NCBI RefSeq assembly: GCF_017312485.1
Contig: NZ_BMBA01000010.1
Coordinates: 62,001 to 126,000, forward strand
DNA length: 64,000 nucleotides
Source of the DNA: Clostridium zeae
GTDB lineage: Bacteria > Bacillota > Clostridia > Clostridiales > Clostridiaceae
Direction of reading: 5' to 3'
The position numbers were made by a program, and so were the translations under genes. Shown in pieces: positions 32,998-41,652 of the stretch (positions are counted from its first letter, which is position 1; each line of letters starts with the position of its first letter). The notes beneath the pieces are model-generated. The model was not told the origin of the DNA. It saw nothing but the letters and a program-made list of their open reading frames with translations, and searched no databases.

Positions 32998-35328
32998 TTA
33001 TTTTGATGATACACTATCTGTATAAGCTTTTAAATCATATAATGCTCCTGAGTTTCCACCAAAACCTCTACCATTTTGTCTAAATTGATCATCTTGCTTA
33101 GATGTACTATCAGTTGAAGTATTATTATCACCTGCAGCTTTAGTAGTTCCTGATGGGTCTGATATCGCTGCATCATCTGTAACATTTCCTTGAGTAGAAT
33201 CACTGTATTCACTTGAGGAAACTAACTTACCATTTTGCTGCACCCAATTCATTATCTCGCTGCTTGATGAATTTCCTCCACCCATTCCTCCAGCCATAAC
33301 GTATCTTACTTCACCTTTAGCAACTAATTGTTTAAATTGATCTAAAGTTATTGATTTATCATTTCCAAGGAATCCTCCTATGGCCATTACAGGTTCTCCA
33401 GTGCTTATTATTATATCTGATGCTGAGTTAGCATTTGATACAACAAGTAAGTACTTTTGATTAGCAGTCTTATTTTTTTCTAGGAAACTAATTAATGCTG
33501 AGTCTTTACTATTTCCCATGTTTCCGCCCATTTGGCCTTCACCTGTTGAACTTCCTGATAAAAGTTCTAAGCCTGCTGCTGGGAATGAGTTATTTAAAGG
33601 ATAAACTAAAGCTGCAGCTGATCCTGCAAAAGGAGTTACCATAAGTCCAGCTACTGCTAAACTTACTATTATCTTTTTAATTTTAAGTATTTTACTATGT
33701 CTTTCATTGTTTAATTCATGTTCTAATTCTTTCTTTCCAATATTCATAAGGTTTAATATTAAAAGAATTATGGATGAACCTAAACATAATATTATTACTA
33801 TTGCTGCTAATATTTTTATAATATTTGATGTGTCAACAAAGTAATATAGCATTAACATTTGAACTAACCCATTAGCTAATAAGGCAACTGGTAAGAACCA
33901 TGATTTCCATCCACCTTCTTTATAAAGTTGCCACATAGTTGTTATTCCAATTCCAGCTAAAGCTGCAGTTGGTGGTGCTAACATTGTTAAGTAGTATGAA
34001 TGGAATGTACCTGTATTAAAACTAAAATACACGAATACCGGTAAGAACCACATTCCCCATAAAACTAAAGCTTGTTTTTTATTATTATCCAAACGGAATC
34101 TTAGCTTTTCTTTAATTGCTGCTGCTATAAATCCAAATATAGCTAGTGGTATAAACCAAACTATTTGGTCTGAAAGTATATTCTTTGAAAATAATCTTGT
34201 AATACTAGATGGTGTTTGAGCTCCAAAGCTACCTGCAAGTCCTGAACTTCCTCCACCCATTTGACCACCGCCGCCTTGCATGTTACCTCCTGGACCAAAT
34301 CCTCTATCTCCGCTTGGTGGTGCGAATTGACCATTACCACTCGGTGGTGTTTGACCATTTCCTCCAGGTGCCATTTGGTCATTTCCATCTTGTGTATTAC
34401 TGCCTGTATTGTTTGATGTATTTGAATTTTGATTATTTTGCGTTGTGTTTGAAGTAGAGCCAGTTCCATCTTGCTGTCTTGAAGGACGTTGACCATTTCT
34501 GCCAGGCGCTCCACCACCATTACCATTATTATTGCTGCTTAAGCTAATTCTTTCTAGCCCATTATGGCCTACTATAAGTTCCATAACTGTGTTATTTGTA
34601 CTACTATCAACATATGGCCTGCTGCTTGCTGGTACTAAATCAACAATAAATGCCCATGATAAGGAAACCGCCATTAATATGAAAGTACTTATTATTAAAT
34701 TTAGTAATCTCTTCTTAATTGTAGTTGCTGTTGAAAGAAGATATGTTATATATAAAGCAGGTGCTATCATATATGCTTGTAGCATCTTTACATTAAAACC
34801 TATACCTACTAGAACCATGCTTAGTATAAGATACTTAAGCTTACCATTCTCTGCTGCTACTGTTAATGCCCAGCATGCTAGTAAAAGTACCATAACTAGT
34901 GTATTATCAACTGAATTATTTCTGCTTACTGCTACAAAAACCGGTGTTATTGCTAAAGCTAATGCTGATATAAGACCAGCAATGCTTCCAAAAGATCTCT
35001 TAACCAAATGATATATTGTTACTACAGCTATTACCCCTGCTAAGGCTTGAGGAAGTATTATACTCCATCCACTAAAGCCAAAAATCTTAGCTGAAATAGC
35101 TTGAAGCCAAAATCCTAGAGGTGGCTTATCTATACTTATAAATCCTGCTGGATCAAAAGATACAAAGAAGAAATTTTTAAAACTCATAGTCATACTTTTC
35201 GCAGCTGCAGCATAATAAGCATTAGCCGTTCCTTCAATCCCTAAATTACCAAAGTTAAGTACTGCCGATAATATTGTAATTAAAACTAAAGCAATATTTT
35301 GTTTAGTAGCTTTTATTTTTTTCATCAT
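32998..35328 (-). CDS. GT39 (ArnT/PMT-like) membrane glycosyltransferase, YkcB type
   Basis: 776 residues, a GT-C fold enzyme with about 11-13 membrane helices that transfers a sugar from a polyprenyl-phosphate carrier outside the membrane. The hallmark of the YkcB subgroup is present: NLGIEGTANAYYAAAAKSM and FDPAGFISIDKPPLGFWLQ. Between helices a Gly/Asn/Gln/Pro low-complexity insert of roughly 100 residues (about 258-360) interrupts the conserved core. A second Ser/Asp/Gln-rich stretch lies at the C-terminus. The start MMK follows AGGGAGG. Directly upstream is a 43-codon remnant of its usual partner, a GT2 polyprenyl-phosphate glycosyltransferase (YkcC-like). Target unknown, possibly teichoic or wall polymers. 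Confidence 0.88.
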   Translation of the reverse strand: MMKKIKATKQNIALVLITILSAVLNFGNLGIEGTANAYYAAAAKSMTMSFKNFFFVSFDPAGFISIDKPPLGFWLQAISAKIFGFSGWSIILPQALAGVIAVVTIYHLVKRSFGSIAGLISALALAITPVFVAVSRNNSVDNTLVMVLLLACWALTVAAENGKLKYLILSMVLVGIGFNVKMLQAYMIAPALYITYLLSTATTIKKRLLNLIISTFILMAVSLSWAFIVDLVPASSRPYVDSSTNNTVMELIVGHNGLERISLSSNNNGNGGGAPGRNGQRPSRQQDGTGSTSNTTQNNQNSNTSNNTGSNTQDGNDQMAPGGNGQTPPSGNGQFAPPSGDRGFGPGGNMQGGGGQMGGGSSGLAGSFGAQTPSSITRLFSKNILSDQIVWFIPLAIFGFIAAAIKEKLRFRLDNNKKQALVLWGMWFLPVFVYFSFNTGTFHSYYLTMLAPPTAALAGIGITTMWQLYKEGGWKSWFLPVALLANGLVQMLMLYYFVDTSNIIKILAAIVIILCLGSSIILLILNLMNIGKKELEHELNNERHSKILKIKKIIVSLAVAGLMVTPFAGSAAALVYPLNNSFPAAGLELLSGSSTGEGQMGGNMGNSKDSALISFLEKNKTANQKYLLVVSNANSASDIIISTGEPVMAIGGFLGNDKSITLDQFKQLVAKGEVRYVMAGGMGGGNSSSSEIMNWVQQNGKLVSSSEYSDSTQGNVTDDAAISDPSGTTKAAGDNNTSTDSTSKQDDQFRQNGRGFGGNSGALYDLKAYTDSVSSK

Positions 35329-35390
35329 TAATCCTCCCTTAATTAACTAGTGCATCTTGTGGGCACTTTTATAATCTATTGTGCTTTCAA

Positions 35391-35522
35391 CTATATAAAT
35401 ATGATTTCATAATTTTCTTCTGTTTTATCCATTACTATTTTTAATCTTCTGTAGCTTTCACCAATAACCAATTCTTCATTGTACAAAGGTACTATAACAG
35501 AATAAATAATTTCATTAGTCAT
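35391..35522 (-). pseudogene. N-terminal stub of a GT2 (polyprenyl-phosphate) glycosyltransferase
   Basis: ATG with a strong GGGGGG site opens a 43-codon frame, MTNEIIYSVIVPLYNEELVI and onward to KTEENYEIIFI, then TAG. This is exactly the first 43 residues of a DPM1/YkcC-type GT2 (SVIVPLYNEE..., YEIIFINDGS normally follows). The rest of the gene is gone and the GT39 gene begins 60 bp later. A deletion has removed about 250 codons. The functional donor synthase, if any, must be encoded elsewhere. Confidence 0.8.
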
Positions 35523-35684
35523 CTTAATCCCCCCTACAGTCCATAAGATTTCTTACTTTCCTTTTCTATATTTAGAATTATAAATTCGAATAATCTAACT
35601 AATATCAAAACAAAATGTGAAGTTTGTGTGATTAGGCTTCACATCTTTTTAACTTATATAAGTATAAAATCATACATAATAAAA

Positions 35685-35721
35685 ACTGCTCTAAAACAAC
35701 ATAACATTGTCCTAGAGCAGT
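35685..35721 (-). terminator. Terminator downstream of the polysaccharide deacetylase gene
   Basis: ACTGCTCTAAAACA pairs with TGTCCTAGAGCAGT, followed on the minus strand by TTTTTATTATG. Confidence 0.85.
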
Positions 35722-35754
35722 GCCTATTTATTTAAATTAGTTCATCATAATTAT

Positions 35755-35785
35755 AGATGAACCTCTTCATACTTAAATTTATGCT
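35755..35785. repeat. Partial copy (one end) of the inverted-repeat element
   Basis: AGATGAACCTCTTCATACTT followed by AAATTTATG matches the left end of the full copy at 31094. No matching right end is visible before the deacetylase stop codon. Confidence 0.5.
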
Positions 35786-35817
35786 ATTTATCAATTATCT
35801 TCTCCAGTATAAAAAAC

Positions 35818-36795
35818 TTACTTTAATGTCCTAAACTCATATCCTTTACTTTTCAAATCACCAATTATATATGGAAGAGCTTCTGCAGTACTCTGCTTAC
35901 CGTACGTGTCATGCATTAGTAAAACAACCTTTTCCTGACCTACAAAGGTTTGATGATATCTTTTCATAAGCTGATCTTTAGTTTTAGGTCCACCTTCGGC
36001 GTCTCCTATTAATGCATTCCAATCTATATATTTATAATTTTTATCTTCAAGCTTCTTATCTATTTCTGATACTGCCTTCCAAGACATATGTCCACCAGGA
36101 AATCTTATTACTCTAGAAGCAAAACTTTCACCTAATACACCTTTTAGTATATTATTATTTTGTTCTACTTCAGCCATAAAGCTATTTACATCAACTATCC
36201 CATGGGGATAGAGCTTTGAGTAATTATGCGAATAAGTATGATTTGCTATAGCATGTCCTTGCTTATATGTCTCTAAAAGTATATTTTTTGCTTCAGCAGT
36301 TTCCTCTAATTGCTTTCCTACTATAAAAAATGTAGCCTTTACATTATTCTCTTTTAAGATATTTAGAATTTTTGGTGTAACAGTGGTAGAAGGTCCATCA
36401 TCAAAGGTTAAAAATGCAATCTTTTTATTATCTTCTATTCTAATATTCTTTGTTAGAAAATCCTGTATCTTTCCAGAATCAAAACTATTTGAATCTTCAT
36501 CTACAGAATTAATTATTTCTCCATTATTTTCTTTTTTTATATTGCTATTTTTTGAATTCATATCCGAAGCATCATCATTACTGGAAGACTCATAAACTAA
36601 ATTAACTAAGTTTTCATTTTTATTTTTTTGTTTTATTTCGATGGATGCTTGTACTATTTTTGTTTTTTCTAAATCACTTTGTGTATACCTATTAGTAATA
36701 ATTATAGATGAGATCAAAATTAGAACACAAAAAAATACAGCTCTAATTCTGCAAATTAAACTTCTCTTTTTATTGTATCCTTTCTTCTTCTTCAA
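35818..36795 (-). CDS. Membrane-anchored polysaccharide deacetylase (NodB domain, CE4)
   Basis: 325 residues. An N-terminal anchor (about 15-33) and a charged linker (to about 115) precede the NodB domain. Catalytic motif 1 is AFLTFDDGPSTTVTPKIL (Asp-Asp), motif 2 is HAIANHTYSHNYSKLY (the two metal His in HxxSH-like form HTYSH), motif 3 is RFPGGHMSW, and VVLLMHDTYGK is at the end. It deacetylates GlcNAc-type polymers, probably peptidoglycan. The TTG start follows GGAGG. It is a single gene with its own terminator. Confidence 0.9.
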   Translation of the reverse strand: MKKKKGYNKKRSLICRIRAVFFCVLILISSIIITNRYTQSDLEKTKIVQASIEIKQKNKNENLVNLVYESSSNDDASDMNSKNSNIKKENNGEIINSVDEDSNSFDSGKIQDFLTKNIRIEDNKKIAFLTFDDGPSTTVTPKILNILKENNVKATFFIVGKQLEETAEAKNILLETYKQGHAIANHTYSHNYSKLYPHGIVDVNSFMAEVEQNNNILKGVLGESFASRVIRFPGGHMSWKAVSEIDKKLEDKNYKYIDWNALIGDAEGGPKTKDQLMKRYHQTFVGQEKVVLLMHDTYGKQSTAEALPYIIGDLKSKGYEFRTLK

Positions 36796-37292
36796 TCTTC
36801 AATCCTCCAGCATATAAATAATTACATAGATATCCACTTCATACCTAAACTTATATTTTCTTATATAAAAATATGAGCAATTTTTATAGTTTATTCATCT
36901 CTTATTGTTAAAACTAATAAGCACACGATCATAGTGAAGTTATGTGAGCAACATATACCTAATTATTTTTTAATAATTTTAACTTAACCTATGGATTTAT
37001 TAACACATTATGGTATAATAAGTTTATAAAATTCAAAATATTCAAACACATTCTATTTCTATTCTAAATATACGTAACAATATATCTAATATTAATTACT
37101 CCTCATATAAAGTATTTTGTACTTTATCAAATCAATCTAACTTATCTTTTATACTTTTCTCAAGATCTTAGCAGAAAGGAGGGAATTTAGCCTTTACTAA
37201 TGCCTTATAAATAATGGGCACTCTACAAACTAATCATTCTATCGCTTTTTTTACCAAATCTAATAAAAAAATTAAAATTTAGGGGGATTACT
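36796..37292. other. Intergenic region with a degraded repeat copy
   Basis: AGATATCCACTTCATACC followed by TAAACTTATATTTTC (36828-36860) is a left end of the ~100-bp repeat; a worn right end may lie at about 36885-36900 (TTTATTCATCT). At about 37174 an AGAAAGGAGGGA sequence resembles a ribosome site but no start codon follows. Nothing else recognised before the GH16 gene. Confidence 0.5.
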
Positions 37293-38090
37293 ATGTCTAA
37301 AATAGGAAAATTTCTTGCTATACCTGCTATACTTGCACTTACCGCATCATTCATGCCTTATGCCAATACAACAACAGCTAAAGCTGCTACTGCTTCAACC
37401 TTAGTTTGGAGTGATGAATTTAATGGAACTTCTATCAACACCTCAAACTGGACCTTTGACACAGGTGCAGGCGGTTGGGGAAACAATGAACTTCAATATT
37501 ATACAAACAGATCTGAAAACGCTAGAGTGTCAAACGGAAACCTTGTCATAGAAGCTAGAAAAGAAAACTATGGTGGCGCAGCTTACACTTCAGCTAGATT
37601 AAAAACTCAAGGTCTTAAGAACTGGACTTATGGAAGAATGGAAGCTAGAATAAAGCTACCTCAAGGACAAGGTCTATGGCCTGCATTTTGGATGCTTGGA
37701 CAGAATATAACTCAATCTGGTGTTGGCTGGCCTAAATGTGGAGAGATCGATATTATGGAACACATAAATCTTGAAAGTGTTATCCATGGTACTATTCACT
37801 GGGATAACAATGGTCATGCATACTATGGAAACCCTTCAGGTAATATTGATGTAACTCAATACCATACTTATGCAATCCAATGGGATACTAATTCTATAAA
37901 ATGGTACGTTGATGGTGTTCAATTCAACGAAGCAAATATAGCTAATAATATAAATGGTACTGATGAATTCCATAAACCATTCTTTATCATATTAAACTTA
38001 GCCGTTGGCGGAGACTGGCCAGGAAGCCCTAATTCATCAACTGCTTTCCCTGCACAAATGCTTGTTGACTACGTTAGAGTATATCAATAA
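37293..38090 (+). CDS. Secreted GH16 endo-beta-1,3(4)-glucanase (laminarinase type)
   Basis: 265 residues. A signal peptide (residues 1-31, ending near TTAKA) is followed directly by one GH16 domain. The catalytic motif is GEIDIMEH (Glu-x-Asp-x-x-Glu, about 151-158), in the form with the extra Met that marks laminarinase-like members; flanking family motifs are ELQYYTNR, YTSARLKTQG and GLWPAFWMLG. It hydrolyses beta-1,3- or mixed-linked glucans outside the cell, and the products could feed the beta-glucoside import operon at 7-14.6 kb. The ATG follows AGGGGGA. There is no binding module. Confidence 0.93.
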   Translation: MSKIGKFLAIPAILALTASFMPYANTTTAKAATASTLVWSDEFNGTSINTSNWTFDTGAGGWGNNELQYYTNRSENARVSNGNLVIEARKENYGGAAYTSARLKTQGLKNWTYGRMEARIKLPQGQGLWPAFWMLGQNITQSGVGWPKCGEIDIMEHINLESVIHGTIHWDNNGHAYYGNPSGNIDVTQYHTYAIQWDTNSIKWYVDGVQFNEANIANNINGTDEFHKPFFIILNLAVGGDWPGSPNSSTAFPAQMLVDYVRVYQ

Positions 38091-38116
38091 CATTTAACTA
38101 AATAATAAAGCAAAAA

Positions 38117-38162
38117 GTACCTAGAAGGTAGCCTATCTCTTAAGCTTACCATTCTAGGTACT
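38117..38162. terminator. Bidirectional terminator between GH16 and CDF genes
   Basis: AGTACCTAGAAGGTAGC pairs with the CTTACCATTCTAGGTACT side; A/T-runs flank both ends. Confidence 0.82.
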
Positions 38163-38170
38163 ATTTATTA

Positions 38171-39352
38171 CTAATAAAATTCTCTATCGAAATTAATTAT
38201 ACTTTTATATGCTGGATATAAGTTTTTTATAGAACTTTCTATCTTTCCCTTAACTTCCTTTTCCTTATCTTCACTAAAATAAGGCTTATCCAACACAACA
38301 TCAAATATAAGCGTTTTTTCTTCACAATCACCAACAACTCTAAAATCATGCATAGATAAGACACCATCTATTTTACTTATACGTTCAAAAACCTTGTTCT
38401 TTAGCTTTATGACTTCTGGGCTATCTATTTTCACTGGATCCATGTGTATTGAAAGATATACATTCATTTTATGTCCTATCTCTTTTTCAACCTTATCTAT
38501 AACATCGTGAATCTCCATTATAGGCACATCATGTGGAACCTCTGCATGTAGAGAAGCTATGTACCTGCCTGGACCATAATTATGAATAACCAAATCATGT
38601 ACTCCTGTGATTGGCTCATAACTTACTACACTGTTTATTAGATCATCGACAAATTCTTTTTCTGGTGCTGATCCTATTATTGTATTAAGCATTTCTTTTC
38701 CAAGCTCAAAACCTGAATGAAGAATAAATAATGATACTATCACCCCTACATATCCATCTATAGGGAAAGATGTAAACCTAGTTATTAGTAATGACAATGT
38801 AACCATTGATAAAACTAAAATATCAGTAAAAGATTCTAAAGCTGAAGCCTTTAAAGCCGATGAATTAATCTTGTTACCTATATAGTTAGTAAATCTATTA
38901 AGAAAAATCTGTAGTGGCAAAGCGAATGCCATACAAACAAAACTTACTAAATTAAAAGGCACTTCCACTGGATGAAGTATACGTAAAACTGAGCTTCTTA
39001 TAAACTCAACCCCAACTACAAGTATTGCAGCTGCAAATAAAAGTGCTGTAAGGTATTCTATTCTTCCATATCCAAAAGGATGTTTATCGTCTGCAGGACG
39101 ATTTGATAACTTAAAACTAACTATGGTAATAAGTGAAGATAATGCATCAGTTAAGTTATGAAAAGCGTCAGCAGTAATAGCTATACTATTAAGGAACAGA
39201 CCAATAACAAGTTCTAAAATAAGAATTGAAGAATTAATTATAATACCGACTTTTCCTCCAAGTGAACCATAGGATTGTCTGACTTTTTGGGAATTGACAT
39301 TCTCATAGTCCTTTACAAATCTCTTGATCAAAAAATCAAAGATAAATTTCAT
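38171..39352 (-). CDS. Cation diffusion facilitator (CDF) transporter
   Basis: 393 residues. Six membrane helices in the N-terminal two-thirds include the metal-site sequences AITADAFHNLTDALSS (HxxxD in helix 2) and ALESFTDILVLS (helix 5). Between helices the family motif FGYGRIEYLTALLFA is present. A cytoplasmic dimerisation domain follows (HDLVIHNYGPGRYIASLHAEV), plus an additional C-terminal segment of about 90 residues. CDF proteins export Zn2+, Mn2+, Co2+ or Fe2+ in exchange for protons. The ATG follows GGGGGTGAG. It is a single gene; the metal is not determined. Confidence 0.92.
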   Translation of the reverse strand: MKFIFDFLIKRFVKDYENVNSQKVRQSYGSLGGKVGIIINSSILILELVIGLFLNSIAITADAFHNLTDALSSLITIVSFKLSNRPADDKHPFGYGRIEYLTALLFAAAILVVGVEFIRSSVLRILHPVEVPFNLVSFVCMAFALPLQIFLNRFTNYIGNKINSSALKASALESFTDILVLSMVTLSLLITRFTSFPIDGYVGVIVSLFILHSGFELGKEMLNTIIGSAPEKEFVDDLINSVVSYEPITGVHDLVIHNYGPGRYIASLHAEVPHDVPIMEIHDVIDKVEKEIGHKMNVYLSIHMDPVKIDSPEVIKLKNKVFERISKIDGVLSMHDFRVVGDCEEKTLIFDVVLDKPYFSEDKEKEVKGKIESSIKNLYPAYKSIINFDREFY

Positions 39353-39607
39353 TAATACTCACCCCCATTATTATTCTATTGTATATCTTTTGTTTCTTTA
39401 CATGTAAATTAATAAAAATACAATTACCTAAGCAAAACATACCTAAATATTATAGCATAAAAGTCCACACTTGTTTGGATATTACACTTATGATTATTAA
39501 TACAACTTCAACTATTAATCCAGATAAAAAATACTTCATAATATCCACCTTAAATAAAATATATTTACATTATATTACAAACATTTAATATAATCACTAA
39601 CTAAAAA

Positions 39608-39632
39608 TAGCTTAGATTCTCTATCCAAGCTA
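39608..39632 (-). terminator. Terminator of the merR-type gene
   Basis: TAGCTTAGATTC pairs with the TATCCAAGCTA side; the minus strand continues with TATTTTTAG. The stem overlaps the last codon of the gene. Confidence 0.65.
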
Positions 39633-40019
39633 CTCTTCGATACTATTCTCTTCATGCTCATTCTTAATTAGCTGATCATAACGCTGTAATTTTATATTTA
39701 CAACTTCTAGCAAATCACTATATTTTTTTATTTCTGTCTCAATTATTTCTTTTTGCTCAATTATAATTTCACGCCGCTTTAACAATGTTCCCCTTCCTTG
39801 AACAGTAAGTTCTACATAGTTTTTTATATATGAAATGGACATCCCAGTATCTCTCATACAGCCTATAAGCTTGATCCAAATTAAATCGTTATCTGAATAA
39901 ACTCTTCTTCCACTATAATTACGCTGTAAATATGGTATTAATCCTTCTTTTTCATAATACCTCAAGGTATATTGTGATATATTAAGTTTCTCTGATACCT
40001 CTTTTATGGAGTACCCCAT
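39630..40019 (-). CDS. MerR family transcriptional regulator
   Basis: 129 residues. The N-terminal winged helix is canonical: YSIKEVSEKLNISQYTLRYYEKEGLIPYLQRNYSGRRVYSDNDL (3-46). A dimerisation coiled coil follows (about 80-120). No Cys cluster for metal sensing is present, so it is closer to the effector-free or small-molecule MerR groups (TipAL/AdhR-like). The ATG follows GGGGAG. It is a single gene; no target is evident nearby. Confidence 0.9.
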   Translation of the reverse strand: MGYSIKEVSEKLNISQYTLRYYEKEGLIPYLQRNYSGRRVYSDNDLIWIKLIGCMRDTGMSISYIKNYVELTVQGRGTLLKRREIIIEQKEIIETEIKKYSDLLEVVNIKLQRYDQLIKNEHEENSIEE

Positions 40020-40115
40020 GATAAACTCCCCTTTATATTTTGCTTTTTAATTATATGCTGTGATGTTTAACATTATATAAGGTACTATAATAAAAAAACA
40101 ATATTACCAAATTAT

Positions 40116-40150
40116 AAAAGCTGCTTCTATTCCTTTAGATGCAGCTTTTT
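40116..40150. terminator. Terminator-like hairpin
   Basis: AAAAGCTGCTTCTA pairs with the TAGATGCAGCTTTT side and is followed by T/A. It lies downstream of the leftward acyltransferase gene. Confidence 0.78.
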
Positions 40151-40232
40151 AAATATAGTCCTATAAAATTATAAGCTATTTAATATATATTTCTAACTAA
40201 AATAATCTTATCTACTCTATTAATTCTTTATG

Positions 40233-41333
40233 TTATAATCTTAAAGCTTCTTTATTAAATAACGAAAACTTCTTTCCATATCTCATTATCTTTAATTCAA
40301 ACTTATAATAACTTAACAATGCCAAAATAGATGTTATGATGACTACACTAATCATAACGCATATTTTACCAATAATTCCGTCAGTAAATATATTTAATCT
40401 GTTATAGATTCTGACCAATGAATTGTACATCACTGGATGTAAAAGGTATACCCCATATGTAGCCACCCCAAAAAGCTCCAAAAATCCACCTATTAACTTT
40501 GGAATATTTGATTCCAATTTATAAAAACCTATAACAATTATAAAACATAATAAGGAAAATATAATTCTCCAAATTGACGTAGATATAATTATTTGGTTTC
40601 CACTCAATGGTATAAAGCAGAATAACATTAAAGCAATAAACAATATACAGTTGTTAAAATACTTATTAACTTCTATATCTTTTAAATTATAGTAAATTGC
40701 AATTCCTCCAAAGTAAAAGAAGAGGTTATTAAATGGGTTTATATAATTTATCCATTGTGATGCCAAATCAACGTTACTATCAAGAATATTAAATGCATAT
40801 ACAAGTCCAATTATTAAAGAAAAAATGAAGACTAAATTTCCAAGTATCTTTTTCCTATTATACGCCATTATTATAATAGGCGTTATTGCATAATACACCA
40901 TTTCATTACCTATTGACCAAGCCCCTGTAGCTATATAAGCTTGTGGTTTAATAAATCCAAACACAGTGGTTATATTCGCTATATATAACTTAAATTGACT
41001 AATTGTAATATGTCCTCTAGAATCCATAAGTACACTATAAGTGGTAACAACCCATAATAATGGCCATATTCTAAATATACGCCTTATAAAGAAAGTAATT
41101 GATGTCTTAGCGTCTTTTATAAATTTATTATATACTATAGCCATACTTAATCCTGACAGGATAAAAAATATCGACACAGCGTAAATACCCAATCTCCCTA
41201 ACCATGACCCCGAATCTAAAGATGCAATATTCCAATTATAAAGATGATAAAACATTATTGATAATGCTGCCAATCCTCTCAGCCAATCTAGAGATTCTAT
41301 CCTGCTTTTTGTAGTCACTTTATTTTTTTCCAT
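40233..41333 (-). CDS. Acyltransferase family 3 membrane protein
   Basis: 366 residues with ten or so membrane helices and the family-3 acyltransferase pattern: SLDWLRGLAALSIMFYHLYNW (about 14-34, with catalytic-type His), FFILSGLSMAIVY, FIRRIFRIWPLLWV and YGVYLLHPVMY near the end. These proteins O-acetylate surface polysaccharides, wall polymers or small molecules. The ATG follows AAGGAGAA. It is a single gene next to the tRNA-Arg(ACG) island but outside its repeats. Confidence 0.9.
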   Translation of the reverse strand: MEKNKVTTKSRIESLDWLRGLAALSIMFYHLYNWNIASLDSGSWLGRLGIYAVSIFFILSGLSMAIVYNKFIKDAKTSITFFIRRIFRIWPLLWVVTTYSVLMDSRGHITISQFKLYIANITTVFGFIKPQAYIATGAWSIGNEMVYYAITPIIIMAYNRKKILGNLVFIFSLIIGLVYAFNILDSNVDLASQWINYINPFNNLFFYFGGIAIYYNLKDIEVNKYFNNCILFIALMLFCFIPLSGNQIIISTSIWRIIFSLLCFIIVIGFYKLESNIPKLIGGFLELFGVATYGVYLLHPVMYNSLVRIYNRLNIFTDGIIGKICVMISVVIITSILALLSYYKFELKIMRYGKKFSLFNKEALRL

Positions 41334-41472
41334 TATAAGTTCTCCTTGAAACTATTCTGTAGTCTACTATTCTCAATTATAGGTTATTTAATGATACTTA
41401 TACAATAAAAACTATATATTAAATTATATATTTACTTATATGTAATCTTATCATATAAATAACTATAAAAAA

Positions 41473-41486
41473 GTCGCTGAAGCCAC
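41473..41486. repeat. GTCGCTGAAGCCAC repeat
   Basis: Differs in one base from the palindrome at 11447-11460. The following TATTTTAAGTC...CTTATCTACA stretch (about 41519-41550) matches sequence downstream of the 2188 copy. Confidence 0.5.
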
Positions 41487-41582
41487 ATATTGTTTTTCTT
41501 TTAATAGTTAACTTATCTTATATTTTAAGTCTGTCACACATACTTATCTACAGACTTATAATTTGCTAAATATAAAAAATAA

Positions 41583-41612
41583 AAGCTTGCAATTAACAAT
41601 AATTGCAAGCTT
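41583..41612 (-). terminator. Terminator beside the left attachment repeat
   Basis: AAGCTTGCAATTA pairs with TAATTGCAAGCTT. It probably was the original terminator of tRNA-Arg(ACG), left here when the island inserted into the tRNA 3' end. Confidence 0.75.
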
Positions 41613-41618
41613 CATATC

Positions 41619-41652
41619 TGGTGCGGCGGAGAGGATTCGAACCCCCGACCAA
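41619..41652. repeat. Left attachment site: copy of the tRNA-Arg(ACG) 3' end
   Basis: These 34 bp (beginning TGGTGCGGCGGAGAGG) are identical to 46274-46307, the 3' end and CCA of the intact tRNA-Arg(ACG). Exact repeats of a tRNA 3' end bracketing a recombinase relic and cargo are the signature of site-specific integration. Confidence 0.9.

Noticed and set aside
34161-34526. Long open frames in other frames of the GT39 low-complexity insert
   Set aside because: Shadow frames caused by repetitive Gly/Gln codons; no ribosome sites and no domain.
37170-37205. Ribosome-site-like AGAAAGGAGGGA in the GH16 upstream gap
   Set aside because: No ATG, GTG or TTG opens a frame of useful length within normal spacing; probably leftover or chance.
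39379-39588. Open frame of 69 codons on the plus strand
   Set aside because: No ribosome site, Ile/Thr/Lys-rich composition typical of random AT-rich sequence, and no recognisable domain.
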